Source: Cryptomeria japonica (Eukaryota > Streptophyta > Pinopsida > Cupressales > Cupressaceae). From it: a stretch of 64,000 bases of DNA. The stretch is taken from positions 647,590,920 to 647,654,919 of the forward strand of contig NC_081405.1 of assembly GCF_030272615.1 (NCBI RefSeq), written 5' to 3'. Below are positions 37,834 through 50,220 of this stretch, in pieces (within the stretch, counting starts at the first letter, position 1; each line of letters opens with the position of its first letter). A program made the position numbers and the translations under genes. The notes beneath the pieces are model-generated. The model did no database searches. It saw only the letters and a list, made by a program, of their open reading frames with translations, and had not been told where the DNA came from.

Positions 37834-39463
37834 ATGCCTCCTAAGAAGATAATTGCTAGGAATATGAGTGAGTTGGAAGAGAAATAGGCCAAAGAGATAA
37901 GAGAGTTGAAAGAATTGATAGAGAGTATTCAAGCTAGACTAGCCACACTTGAGATAAGTCAGAAGAGAGGAGTGGTCACAGGAGATGTGAGTGACTAAGA
38001 GAAAAAGGATAAAAAAGAAGGGGAAAAAGAAGAATCCCCAGAGTAGGTGGACCCTAAAGAAGAAAGGATGGTCAAGATGTTGAAGGTTGTCAAACAGGAT
38101 GGTTCTAAGATAAAGTTGGATCTACCAATGTATGGAGGAAGTTTGGATGGTGAGGAGCTCTTAGATTGGATAGGAGCAATGGGTAACTATTTTGAGTATG
38201 AAGAGATATCATAAGAATAGAAGGTGAAGTTAACAAAGACCAAGTTGAATGGTCATGCCTCACTCCAGTGAGATTATTTACAATTTGAAAGAAGGAAGAA
38301 TGGAAAGTCTATAATTACTTCATGGGATAGAATGGTTGCCAAACTCAAGGGAAAATTCCTCCCAAGTGATTATTCTATTCAACTATATAAGAGACTCTAG
38401 AATCTAAGACAAAAGGACATGGATGTGAAAGCCCACACAGAAGAATTTTAAAAATTGAGTATAAGAGCCAGTCATGAAGAAGATGAGGTAGAAAGGGTGG
38501 CAAGATACATTAATGGACTCAAGTTCAAAATCCAAGATGAACTTAGCCTTACCAATCCAAAAACAATAGAAGAGTGTTTTTAGTTGGCACTAAAGGTTGA
38601 AGATAAGTTGAAGACAAGAGAAACAAGGTAGAGGTAAGGGTAGATCAAATTTTAGAGGAAGAGGCACATTCTCTAGCATAGGTCAATCTCAAATATCTCA
38701 AGGAGAAACAAGTGAACCCCAAGAACAATTTAAGTCTAAAATAAGAGGAGGTTTTAGAGGAAGAAAATCAAACTTTAGGGGCATATTTGGAGGTAAAAGA
38801 GGTGGATCTAATGTATTCACTAGGAAATTCTATAAGTGCAATAAGTTTGTTGGCCATCAAGCTTGGCAATGTCCTTAAAACAAGTCTACAACTTCATCTA
38901 GTGGAGAAAGAAGAAATCAGATTGCTAAAGTGGAGGATAGTGAGAGTGTAAGCTCATCACCTCAAGAAATTGCTCATGAGGTTGGAGAATCACTCTTGAT
39001 GAGAAGAACATTGATTAAAGTACCAATTGAATAAGAAAACCCTCAAAGAAAGTCACTTTTCAGAACTACATATAAGAACCAAGGAAAATGTTGCAAAGTT
39101 GTGATTGATTCCAATAGCATAGACAATTTGGTCTCCATAGAGATGGTAGATAAATTGAAATTGAAAAGGATCCCTCATACAACTCCCTACAAGGTCACAT
39201 GTTTAAATAAGGGGCAAAAAGTACTGGTGAATAAGCAATGTTGGGTGGATTTTCACATTGGAGGGTACAAGGAAAATTTATTGTGTGTCATCATCCTAAT
39301 GGGTGTTTGTCATATCTTGCTTGGAAGGCCATGGAAATATGATAGGTATGCCAAACATGATGGAAGAAAAAACACATATGTCATTGAAAAAGATGGAGTT
39401 ACCTTTACCCTTACACCACTCAAGGATGAAGACTATGAAGGAAACAAGAAGGAAACAATGTGA
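37834..39463 (+). pseudogene. Gypsy E Gag-protease pseudogene
   Basis: The ATG at 37834 opens MPPKKIIARNMSELEE, a charged coiled-coil start like that of the nested Gag-protease element. The Gag core is readable (LDLPMYGGSLDGEELLDW, NYFEYEE, KFLPSDYSIQLYKR, ARYINGLKFKIQDEL) but broken by many stops, mostly at presumed Gln or Trp codons. A G/R-rich stretch follows. The zinc knuckle at about 38830-38875 is damaged: first Cys lost, one extra residue before His. The protease (from 39095) has DSNS where DSGS is expected, then ILLGRPW. The last 120 codons are open to 39463. Confidence 0.88.
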
Positions 39464-39499
39464 TGTTGGTAGGAGAAAAATAATTTTTAGAGACTATCA

Positions 39500-40927
39500 A
39501 GGAGGAGAAAATGGGGTTTTTTTGTCCTAACCAAACCTAAGACTATTGCAACAACAGAAAAAGTGAAAGATGTACCACAGGAAATCAAAAAGTTGTTGAA
39601 AAAGTATGAAGACATAGTGGTGGACGAACTCCCAAGTTCACTCCCAGCTATGAGAGACATAAGTCATTGAATTTATTTCATTCGTGGAGCTAATCTACCT
39701 AATAAGGCAACCTACAAGATGACCCCACAATAGAATGATGAGATCAAAAAACAAGTAAAAGACTTGCTTGAGAAAGGGTTAATTAAGGAGAGCCTAAGAC
39801 CTTGTGCAATACCTATTGCTCTAGCACCCAAGAAAGATGGTGGATGGAGAATGTGTACAGATTCTAGGGCCATCAATAAAATTACAATTAGATATAGGTT
39901 TCCAATACCAAGGATTGAAGATCTCATGGATTGTTTGGTGGAGCCACCTACTTCAACAAGATAGACTTAAAAAGTGAATATCACCAAATCAAGATCAGAA
40001 GTGGAGATGAATGGAAGACTGCTTTCAAAACCAATGAAGGACTCTATGAATGAATGGTAATCCCTTTTGACCCTAGAAATGCTCCTAGTACTCTTATGAG
40101 ACTTATGAATGAGGTATTAAAGCATTTTAATCATCAATTTGTAGTAGTTTATCTTGATGACATTTTCATTTATATTTCTAGTAAGGAAGAGAACCTACAT
40201 CATTTGGATTTGTTTTTGAAAATATTGAATGAAGAAAAGTTAATGATAAATCTTAAAAAGTTAGTTTATGAAAATAGAGTTGGTTTATCTTAGATTTGTG
40301 GTGACTAATGGTTCTTTGAATATGGATCCCAGCAAGGTAGAAGCTCAACTCCTAAATCAATTTTTGAGGTGAGAAGTTTTCATGGTTTAGAAAGTTTGTA
40401 TAGGAAATTTATAAGAGGTTTCAATCAAGTGTGTGCTCCTATTCTAGATACTATAAAGGGTGAGAATAGAAAGAAGTTTTTTTGGACTCTAGAAGCTGGA
40501 AAGAACTTTCAAATTTTAAAAAGAAAGTTTGTAGAGAAGCCTATCCTTGCCTTACCTGATTTTAATAAAGTTTTCACCATTGAATGTGATGCAAGTGGTT
40601 ATGCCATAGGGGTTGTCCTAAGTCAAGAAAACTGCTTTCTTTAGTGAAAAAATAAATGATGCTAAGAAGAAGTATTCATCTTATGATTTATAAATGTATA
40701 CTATGGTTCAAGCTTTGAAAAAATGGAGACACTATCTTCTTCCTAGAGAGTTTATTGTTTATATTGACAATCATGCATTTCAGTTTTTTAATAGTCAAGA
40801 TAAGCTCAACCACAGGCACATGAAATGGGTGGAGTATCTACAAAGGTTCAAATTTACTATCAATCCTAAGAAGGGGCACTCCAACAAGGTGGTAGATGCA
40901 TTGAGTAGATGGGCAATGACGATTTAA
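39500..40927 (+). pseudogene. Gypsy E reverse transcriptase-RNase H pseudogene
   Basis: RT motifs: [43 protein letters not shown], then a frameshift at about 39940, [33 protein letters not shown] (YLDD intact, about 40140-40180), and LMINLKK. RNase H shows FTIECDASGYAIGVVLSQ (about 40580) and a C-terminal stretch ending VVDALSR at about 40910. Several stops and frameshifts occur. Standard Ty3/gypsy polymerase. Confidence 0.9.
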
Positions 40928-41058
40928 GAGATCAAGTTGGAGAGTGTTGGCATATAATTCTTCAAGGGTATGTATGATGATGATGATGCTGATTTCAAGG
41001 ATATTTTTGCTTCTTGTAAACAATCTAATGGAGTTTATCATTTGGTAGTTCTAATTTT

Positions 41059-42048
41059 TTGATTCAAGAAGGTCTATTGTTCAAAGGGGCTCAATTGTGT
41101 GTTCCCAAATGTTCTATGAGAGATAATTTAATCAAGGAGAAACATAGTGGTACTCTTGCAAGACATTTTGGTCTAGATAAGACCTTAGAGCAACTGAGAA
41201 GGCACTATTATTGGCCTAGAATGCAAAGTGATGTAAGGAAATTTGTTGAAAGGTGTGTTATTTTTTGAAGGCCAAAGGAACCAACACAAATGTAGGTCTT
41301 TATCAACCTTTACCAATTCCAAGTAGGCCATGGGAGTCTATAAGTATGTATCTTGTACTTGGTTTACACAAAACACCTAGAGGATTTGATTCTATTTATG
41401 TTGTTGTAGACAGGTTTTCCAAAATGACACCATGTAAAAGCACTAATGATGCATCATATATTGCTAGTTTTTTCTTCAAGGAGGTGGTAAGAATCCATGG
41501 TTTGCCTTTGAATATTGTTCTAGACAGATATAGTAAATTTGTTGGCCATTTTTGGAGAACTTTGTGGAAGAAACTTGGTACTAACTTGAGTTTCAGTTTA
41601 TCCTATCATACACAAACAGATGGGAAGATAGAGGTGGTAAATAGGAGCCTTGGTAATCTCCTAAGATGTTTAACAAAGGAGAATTAAACATAATGGGATC
41701 TGATCTTACCCCATGTTGACTTTGCATACAATGATTCCATCAACAGAAGCATTGGTAAGAATCCATTTAAAGTAGTTTATGGATTGCAGCCTAGAGGAGT
41801 GTTTGAGTTGAGGGATATCACTAGTATGGAGAGGTGAAGTGCTGAAGGAGAGAAATTCCTTGTGTCTATGCAAGAAATTCATCATCAAGTTAAACCAAAT
41901 CTTCAAAAGACCATTGAGAAGTATAAGAAACAAGCTAATTTGAAAAGGAGAGAAGTTCATTTTAAAGTTGGGGATTTGGTTTTAGTTCACTTGAGGAAAG
42001 AGAGGCTTCCCAAAGGAAAATATGCTAAGCTTCAAATGAAGAAGATAG
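41059..42048 (+). pseudogene. Gypsy E integrase, N-terminal and core part
   Basis: The zinc-binding region (HSGTLARHFGLDKTLEQLRR, YYWPRMQSDVRKFVERC) is followed by the core. The first catalytic Asp is Tyr (ESISMYLVLGL, where SMDFV is expected). Then VVVDRFSKM, VLDRYSKFVGHFW with the second Asp present, and TQTDGKIEVVNRSL with Glu present. The frame shifts near 41260 and has stops at about 41685 and 41837. It is cut at KLQMKKI by element H at 42048, and the chromodomain end resumes at 48775. Confidence 0.9.
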
Positions 42049-42949
42049 TGCTGGAATCCAAGAACATTGAGAGGGGGGGAGGGGGTGAATTGGTGTTCTG
42101 TCAGTAATATAATATTTTACCTTATTATAACATACACATATAAACCGGTAAATGACGAAACATATAACATGAAGTAAATAAACCAGCCACATGAATAAAC
42201 ACCATAACACAAATATTTTATATGTGGAAAACCTCAAAGAGGAAAAGCCACAGTGGGATTTGTGACCCACAATATCAATTCACTGGCCATATGAAAGATA
42301 TTACATAGCATGGGGGCATACACATGCAGGAAGGCATACTGCCTAGAGCACACTGCTCAACACAAAAGAGTCTCACTAACTACAAGCTTTTGCTAAGATA
42401 AAATAGTATTGGTGAACTCACAAAATGCATCTGCGATGTGAAAAAGAGTTTCAGTTAAAGCTCTATTCAGTACCGGTTCATAAACCATGAATCCTTCTAC
42501 CGATATCTCCTTTCATCCAAGAATTCTTTACAAACCATCTATTGATCATAGTATGATATTACATTCATATACAAATGACCTTCATACATATCCTTCGCAT
42601 CACACAATTCTACTACCTTGTTATATACTTGTCCTATATCAAAATGACCTAACAGATTGACTTATATACCCTTTACAAACAATATGCCTTATGTCGGCTT
42701 ACAATACAAAAGATATTCAATGTCATCCCTTATACAATAATTACAAAATGCTTTTACAAATAAAACCTATCGGATCCCAAACTGATGTCGGCTTCACTGA
42801 AGTGTTGGATGTTGTTGTCAGTGATGACCCTGAATACTCCAATGTTGGTATCCACTGGTGTATGCCTCCAAATGTTGGTATATGCCTTCAATAGAATCTT
42901 GTTGCCATGAATGACAACATATGATTCCAATGAGTGTCAATTGCCAACA
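42049..42949 (-). repeat. Element H 3' LTR
   Basis: 901 bp, aligned with 47857-48774 through blocks such as TTTTACCTTATTATAACATA, CACATATAAACCGGTAAATGA and CAGTACCGGTTCATAAACC. Its G tract near the start reads GAGGGGGGGAGGGGGTGAATT. It ends GTCAATTGCCAACA. Confidence 0.92.
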
Positions 42950-42964
42950 ATCTCCCCCTTTGGC
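42950..42964 (-). other. Element H polypurine tract
   Basis: The minus strand reads GCCAAAGGGGGAGAT against the LTR start TGTTGGCAATTG, the same PPT as copia A and C. Confidence 0.9.
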
Positions 42965-43158
42965 ATTGATAGCAACACTCATGTGAAAAATGGATTCCCT
43001 GTCAGTTCAACTTAAACATGAACATGCTCCCCTTGAGCTGATTGACTCTATTAATATTCTCCTCCTAGGATTACATATTTTTCACATAATATACACTCCC
43101 CCTTTGTCATGAATGCCAAATACTGGTGAAAGAATTGAAAGAATAATTATAGATTACT

Positions 43159-46100
43159 TTACTGGAGCTTGACCAATCTCAAAATTTCTGAGTACGCTTT
43201 CTCTAGCATCTATACATAGGTATCCCAGCCGGTTTTGAGTGTTCCAAATATGGATACAAGTCTACTTAGTAAATGTGCTAGTGTTTCTTTCTTAGTGACT
43301 TCTATCAGTGTGAGCTTCACAAGAATATCCATACATTCCTTCTTATGTACACCAAGTGAATCCAATCTTGGACTCACCAAACCTCTAAGACTCCTTGCTC
43401 TCTGAATGATCTTGTCTCTTTCATTTTTAAAAGAAAAAACTTAGTTCTCCAAGAACAAAATTTGTCCATCAATGGAAGTTGTAATTGAAGTTAGTCCATC
43501 AAAAGAATTGGAAATGTTAGCAATCTTTTCATGTAATTCCTTTAACCTCTGATGTACATTTGTTGTAAGAATATCTATATTACAACAAACCTTGTAGGTG
43601 TTAGTACACTATTTCAAAGAATTTTCAATGAGTATAAGTTTCTCTTCAACCTTCCTCTTCTCTGTCTCAATAATCTGGTCAAAAGTGGCTTTCTTGGCTA
43701 GAGTAAATCTTTCAAGTGCCTTCTTGTCAGAAATCTGTTGTAATGATTAAAAGTTTTTAGATATATGCTATGTTAATGCCTTAAGCTTGCCGAAAGGGCT
43801 TGCTTCATTTTCAATCATACAATTAGGAATCAATCTATGCAAAACTGTTATTGATTGATCTATAATTCCTTTGTTTGCAGATCCCTCCTTTATTAGCTTT
43901 TGAGTAGCCATCATCATTAGCTTTGTAGGATGCATATTTGTGATTGATTTCTTCTCAGCTTAAGAAGTGTCAATTAACAAAATTTTTGTAGGAGAATCAA
44001 CTCCTGATTTAGTCTCCTTTTCCTTTTATTCATTATCCTCTCCCGGTGTATCTCTTTTCTCAACCTCTAATGCACTGGTGGCTTCACCACTAGGTGTAGT
44101 ATCAGTTACTATCGGTTTAGTTTGTACACTCTCATCAGTTTTGGATTTATCTGTCGGTTCATTCAAAATTTGATCTAAACTTCCCAAAATTCCTTTCCCT
44201 TTAGATTTGTCCAGAATGGTGGGAGCAATTGCCTTGGTAAATTCTTCTTGAGAAATGAGAAAATCGGGATTCTTTTGGAAGAATTTGGTCCAACCATCTC
44301 TAGTCTCATTTACTATCCCATTGACTCTACCCATCATTAGGCCTATTTGTTGGGTTTTACTGCTAAATATTGTTCTATTATCAACATCTATACACCTTTT
44401 CATTTCCTCATTATTTATAGTCACACATACTCAAATTTTCAACTTCTTTAATTTCTTTGTCCCTCTTGATTGCATCTAATCTCCTTGCATCTAACTTATT
44501 ATACAATGATAAGGGAATTTCCTTCAATATCTCTACCAAAGCCTTCTTATATATGTCTAAATATAACAAAATTGCTTCTTCTATTTCATTTTTCTCATTA
44601 TCATCTAAATCTTCATAAAAATTTGACACATTCTTCAAAATTCCATCTTTAGCTACCTCATCAATTAACTCTGCACAATTCATTGTACTAGATTTAGTTA
44701 CTTCATCAGTCTTTCTCTTCTTGTTGGGGGTTGCAGGAGTGGATGGAGTAGGCTACCTCTTCTAAGTAGGTTTCTTTTTGACAGGTGTGGTTGCAATTGT
44801 TACCTTTCTAATTAGCTTCCTCCTTGGTTCCACCTTCTTCTCCTCTACTAGAGGCTTGCTAGTTTTCTTCCTTTGTACCCTTCTAAATGTAAGAGGTTGA
44901 TTATCCTCTATATTAGAGTCATAAGTCATAGAAGAAGTTAAAGTCTCGAGCCTCTTCACCTTAGAAGCACTTGTTGCTACCTGTTGATGTACTGGTTTAG
45001 ATCCAGAACCTAGTTCTGTATCTATCATGTGAATTACATTTTGAACAATTTCAGACTTTTTGTCTATTTTCTTTTCTCTTCTTTTCTTGTTGAAGCCAAT
45101 TTTGACCTTAAGAGCCTTCTCCTTTGTAGTGCCAAAGTGTCCAGCCTTATCATCTAAAGGAGCATCAATCAACATTTTAGCATATAGCTCCAAAAAGTTG
45201 TCATCCACTTCATAACCTAGTTCAATGACCCATATAGTTCTAGGTTCCACCGCCTCCATTAGTGTCTCATCTTTTTTTACCATGAAGCAAATATCAGTGG
45301 AGTATTTCTCCACAATGTGTTTGGAAATTCTCTCCCTTAGTCTCATGTTCTCCTGAAAAGTTTTGAAGTAGCCCCAAAGCTTCTCATCCCTGTTACTACC
45401 AATATGGGATATTGCATCTTTGATCTGCATACCTACTGGTATGTCATGAGCCCAATGCTTCTTTCCCAAACCCAGTAGCTCATTTGATAAAATATAACAT
45501 CAAGAAGACAATGAGATTGCCAAACTTGAATGTTCCTTTCTTAACCCCTTTGATCTTGCCAAGATTTATCATTAACTCATTTCTCAACTATTCACACAAG
45601 TCATACTTTTCATTATTCTTTAGCATTTGGTGTGCATCATGGAGGTAGGAACATGCAACATAGTTCAATCGACTTGATTGAGTTACCTTGTAGCCGATGA
45701 TCATGCTGGAAAATTTCCCATCTGAGTCTTTGATGGTGCTGACCCTAATAGATCTTCCATGATGTGTTGCGTCAGTGAGCTTCTCAACCGCACTATTGGA
45801 GATCTTCTTACCTAGTTCCTGTCCAACTTTGGGTAAGTTGATGACCACCTGCATAGCTTCTTTTGTGATCATGTGGGGCCGGTCTAGCCAAATGAATTCA
45901 TTATGGACCCTTCTTAGAACATATCTGATCACTTCATCCTTGAATTTTGGTATGTTTAGGATTATGGTTAGCCCTAGATCCTCAATGATTTGATATTCTA
46001 GCTTGATTGTACCAGAGCTACCTAGTATCATAGATTGACACATCCCCTTTATTTTCTTAGTACCTAAATCCTCCAATATGTAGTGAATATAGGCCTTGAC

Positions 46101-46269
46101 ATCTTCTACATAAAGCACACCATCGAGAACCCTCGAAAACGTGCTAGTAGAGTCTTCCTTCATAGAAATTTATGGAAATTCCTTGAAAATAGGCCTAAGT
46201 CTAACCTTAACCTTAACAACTATGGGATTCACAATGAAAGTAGGAGAAGATGATGATCTGAATGCCATT
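43159..46269 (-). pseudogene. Element H unknown protein, about 1,000 codons
   Basis: I do not recognise this gene. On the minus strand it can be followed from MAFRSSSS (46269) to a stop at 43159-43161. An N-terminal globular part (LDGVLYVEDVKAYIHYILED, VIRYVLRRVHNEF, WLDRPHMITKEAMQVVINLP) precedes a second block (45469-44762: KLWGYFKTFQENMRLRERI, VEPRTIWVIELGYEVDDN, ending in a K/R-rich tail). A helical E/K-rich region, then a Ser/Thr-rich linker and a coiled coil complete it. Stops are few and mostly at likely Gln codons; at least two frame changes occur. It lies in sense after the zinc knuckles, where pol belongs. It could be an element-specific Gag partner or a captured gene; the sequence does not decide. 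Confidence 0.65.
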
Positions 46270-46699
46270 TCAAAGAAATACCTAGAAAATAATCATTGGT
46301 TAAAGGGTTTTGATTACTTCTCAGATGACTGTTGGAATTCTTTTAGAATGCCTTTTCTCGCTCTTGATCACCTATAATTCACATTTTCTTCACTCTAGTT
46401 TTCTTGAGTGCTGGGTTAGTGAAAATGATTCCATTTTCCCTTTTTATCAGCGAGTAAACCCTAATTCATCACTGTCATAGATGGTTAGCAATGTACCCTA
46501 CCGGATGTCGGTTTCACGATTTTATGCTAGATAAACCTCCACCAATGATTAGTACCACTCTTCAGATCTCTTCTAGATCTCTTCTAGGGAATATCCAAGA
46601 TTTTCAATGAATTTTCCAACCCCTAAGGCATATGCCTCAGTTACCAGTTGATTTTCCTACCGGTGCAGGAATGCTCTATTCTACCCATGGAGTTACAGG

Positions 46700-47815
46700 T
46701 ACAGTTACTAGTGTAGTTTCATCTGCACTTGGTTCTTCATATTTTCTAACCCATCTCTTGGTGTGATCTTATTGTATTTCATCTACCTTCTTCTTTCCTT
46801 TCTCATTTCCTTTATCATTGTTAACTAATGTAGTCTTGCTCCTGCAGTACTTAGCAATATGACCTATTTTGTTGCATGCATAACATGTAACATTGTTCTT
46901 TTGAATTGCTTTGACATATCCAGTGTCATTCTTTGACCTACATTGATTAGCCAAATGTCCAAACTATGCACATGCATGGCATTTAACATTCATTCTGCAA
47001 TCTTCTGACTTATGACCATATTTCTTGCAATTTGTACATTAACCTGGAATAGAATTGTAGTTTTGATTTGCTCTATTTCTACATTGTCTAGTCATATTCC
47101 CTAATTTATTACAAACAAAACATCTACCATTGAATTTCTAAGCATTATATTGCCTTACCGATTTGTTCTAGTTAGATGAGTTCTTCATATTGGTTGTCTA
47201 ATCTTCATTTGTAGTACCTAAGCTTTCACCTTGCACAAATCCAAGTCCTCTAGAATATTCCCTTTGCCTTTGTCTTTTCAATAATTCATCCAACTATGCA
47301 ACACTAATCCTAAATTTTTTTTTATACTCACTTGTAGTAGTTAGATCATCTCTCAAAGTTATTATTTTTCTCTCTAGCTCTTTTTGATTATTCCGGGATT
47401 GTACCAAATCAGTTCTCAACATATTATTTTCATGAGTCAATCTACCACATTCTTCAAATTTGTTCTTCAGAGATATAGCAAGATTTTATTCCTTCTTCTT
47501 TTGTCCTCAAGATCTTTTGATAACCTCATGGTTTGGTCTTGCATTTCATTCTTCATGAGCATGTTAGCTTGACTTAGTTTCTGACATTGTTCCTTAAGTG
47601 CATTTTTCTCTTCATCATCCTAGTTTTGCAAAAGTTCCTTTCTCTTGAGTTGATGATAACCTTTCTTGCAGAACAAGAATAAACTCATTAGCAAAATTCA
47701 ATTCATCTTGTAGTTCTAAGTTCTTCATCCTTTCAGCATCATAATCCTCAAGTGCCATCTCAAGTTGCTTCTCCATAGCCATGTTAAATGATTCTGGTTT
47801 TAGGATCTTCCTCAA
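46700..47815 (-). pseudogene. Element H Gag-like: coiled coil plus four zinc knuckles
   Basis: It begins MAMEKQLEMALEDYDAERMK (about 47780) with a long coiled coil that runs, through frameshifts, to about 47300. Four CCHC zinc knuckles then follow between about 47130 and 46800: CFVCNKLGNMTRQC (His to Asn), CTNCKKYGHKSEDC, CHACA*FGHLANQC and CYACNKIGHIAKYC. A tail (VDEIQ*, WVRKYEEPSADETT) ends at about 46700. The usual copia Gag core (UBN2) was not found. Four tandem knuckles exceed the one or two usual in plant LTR elements. Presumed RNA binding and particle assembly; pseudogenised. Confidence 0.75.
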
Positions 47816-47842
47816 GCTGTTAAACTTCTTCTAAGGTACCAA

Positions 47843-47854
47843 GCTCTAATACTA
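47843..47854 (-). other. Element H primer-binding site (mutated)
   Basis: The plus strand reads GCTCTAATACTA, two C-to-T type changes (on the minus strand: G-to-A) from GCTCTGATACCA. Two bases separate it from the LTR start at 47857. Confidence 0.8.
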
Positions 47855-47856
47855 AT

Positions 47857-48774
47857 TGTTAGAATCTAAAGAACACTAACAGGGGGGCTGAATCAATGTT
47901 ATGCCAGTAATATAAGATTTTACCTTATTATAACATACACATATAAACCGGTAAATGAAGAAACATATAACATGAAGTAAATAAACCAGCCACATGAATG
48001 AACACCATCAAACACATATTTTATACGTGGAAAACCTCAAAGAAGAAAAACCACAGCAGAATTTATGACCCACAATATGAATTCACTGGCCATATAAAAG
48101 ATATTATATAGTATGGGGGCCTACACATGTAGGAAGGCATATTGCCTAGAGCACACTGCTCAACACAAAAGAGTCTCACTGACTACAAGCTTCTATTGAG
48201 ATAAAATAGTACTGGTGAACTCACAAAATGCATCTACAATGCCAAAAAGAGTTCCAGTTAAAGCTCTGTTCAGTACCGGTTCATAAACCTGAATCCTTCT
48301 ACCAGTATCTCCTTTCCTCCAAGAATGCTTTACAAACCATCTACTGATATTAGTATGATATTACATTCGCATACAAATGACCTTTATACATATCCTTCAC
48401 ATCACACAGTTCTACTACCTTGTCATATACTTGTCCTATATCAAAATGACCTAACAGACTGACTTATATACCCTTGAAAACAATATGCCTTATGTCGGCT
48501 TACAATACAAAAGATATTTAATTTTTGCCCTTATACAGTAATTACAAAATGATTTTACAAATAAAACCCATCGGATCCCAAATTGATATCGGCTTCACTG
48601 AAGTGCTAGATGTCGGTGCTGGTGTCGGTGTCAATGTCAGTGTTGGTGATGACCCTGAATACTCCAATGCCGGTATTCGTTGGTGTATGCCTCCAAATTT
48701 TGGTATATACATTCAATAGAATGTTGTTTCCATCAATGATAACATATGATTCTAGTGCATATCAATTGCCAATA
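47857..48774 (-). repeat. Element H 5' LTR
   Basis: 918 bp, starting TGTTAGAATC and ending TTGCCAATA (CA mutated to TA). It contains imperfect GTCGGTGCTGGTGTCGGTG repeats at about 48611-48645 that are shorter in the other LTR, a local expansion of a GTCGGT-type word. Confidence 0.9.
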
Positions 48775-49165
48775 GTTTGGGCCATGTAAAGTGGTCTACA
48801 AATTTTGAGCTAATGCCTACAAGATAGAACTCCCTTTGGGGTTGCTATCTCACTGATTTTTAATGTTTCTTACCTTTAAACTTACAAAGGGGTTATGGTT
48901 GTAGGTGAATATGCAGGTTCATCAATGATATTAGATGAATATTTGATCACAAATCTACTCCCAAGTCAATGAGTGGAGTTAGAGTGCATTTTGGACAAGA
49001 AAGAGCTCAACAAGAGAAGGATGAAAATTTATTATCAATACCTAGTCAAATAGAAAGGGCTACTAATGGAGGATACCACTTGGATGACTGAAGAGGACAT
49101 CATCAAGCATGGATTTATTATTGCAGGTCTTAACTCAATGGTAACTTGAGTTCTATTCCAAGGGA
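48775..49165 (+). pseudogene. Gypsy E integrase C-terminus and chromodomain
   Basis: It picks up from 42048: TTTGGGCCATGTAAAGTGG reads FGPCKV, then YKF*ANAYKIELPLG and ISLIFNVS in shifted frames. The chromodomain-like block lies at about 48985-49110: ECILDKKELNKRRMKIYYQY then LVK*KGLLMEDTTWMTEEDI, with the aromatic positions and WxxEEDI end of a chromodomain. In chromoviruses this module targets integration to modified histones. The polyprotein tail NS..ELEF...YGAG reaches the LTR start. Confidence 0.82.
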
Positions 49166-49169
49166 AGTA

Positions 49170-50220
49170 TGGTGCAGGGCACCTCTAGGTCCTATTAGGC
49201 CTCATATAGGCAAAATGAGATTTTTGTTAAATTTTGTCTTGAATTATCCTAATAAGGTCTTGTTAGGTCATTTTAGACCATTTTTTATCATTATTAAAAT
49301 TTGTAAGCCTATTGGCAAAAAGATGCAAAACTTGCTCAGAAAATTGTAAAAAGTTGTCATGCATTTTTTTGTCAAAATTTGGTAAAAGAGGAAAAAATCA
49401 AGAAAAAAAGGTGAAAAGGAATAAGTGGGTATGGATGAGTTAATTTTGATCATTTTTACTTAAATAATCCTTTTGGGCTCCATTTTTATGGACTAGGAGC
49501 AATATTTGAAGTGAACTTTCCATAAAATTTCTCTACTTTTCTGTTTTTCTAAGTGTAACCAGTTTGATAACAACTCATTTTGATTCATTTTTCTTTTATC
49601 CACACGATTTCATAGTGATTGTGGTTTATAGTGCTCTAATTCTACTTTATTTTGGCATTTTTCTCATGTGATTTTATTAATTTTTGGCGTAGATATAGCA
49701 ATTTTTGTGTTGGAGGGTTAAAAACCCTACCTAGGGCAACCCATGAGCTTGCAAAATGCAAAAAATTCATTTGCCATGGTGTAAAATTCCCAAATATTGT
49801 ATATTAGTATTTTTTTATATTTTTTCCATTTTTCTATAGGTGCACGGAATGAGGAGGAGATTTACAATGGTTTTGAGATGAAAGAGGACTTATATTTCTT
49901 ATGTATCAATCAAAATGGTGAAGGATTTCAACTTGCATGTGTGAATGGTGAATGAAGTTTGAAGGGTATGAGTTTGGAGATATTAAGGAGGTTGAGTGGG
50001 GACCCTAACTTGACATTATTACCTTGAGAGAATCTTTTGTGTGTGTTAAACAAGTCTCTTTTTATGACTGCCCCTGTGAAGGTGACTGTGACAGTCATAA
50101 CAACAACAAATAAAACCTTGAAAAAATCATGTTTTGATAAATATTATTTACTTGCATGTTCTTGGGGAAGTGTCCTTGGATGCTTGGGATCCCTAAAATC
50201 AAGTTACATCAGTCTCATAC
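49170..50220 (+). repeat. Gypsy E 3' LTR, proximal part
   Basis: It begins TGGTGCAGGGCACC and follows the left LTR to the insertion point at ...GTCTCATAC. The last five bases CATAC (50216-50220) are the target duplication of the nested element. Confidence 0.92.

Larger units (their letters stand above)
42049..48774 (-). mobile_element. Element H: non-autonomous LTR element with unknown coding sequence
   Basis: LTRs at 42049-42949 (TGCTGGAATCC...TTGCCAACA) and 47857-48774 (TGTTAGAATCTAAAG...TTGCCAATA). The copia-type PPT and a mutated PBS place it on the minus strand. The likely target duplication is degraded (GATAG on the left, AATAG on the right). The interior holds a coiled-coil/zinc-knuckle Gag-like region followed by about 3.1 kb of unrecognised coding sequence. 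I find no protease, integrase, RT or RNase H. Its LTRs share block order with copia B, so a copia parent is likely. It splits gypsy E integrase. Confidence 0.88.

Noticed and set aside
43159-46269. Element H unknown coding stretch as an independent host gene
   Set aside because: It lies between the element's LTRs, in sense with the zinc knuckles, and shares their decay pattern; no intron or own regulatory region is seen.
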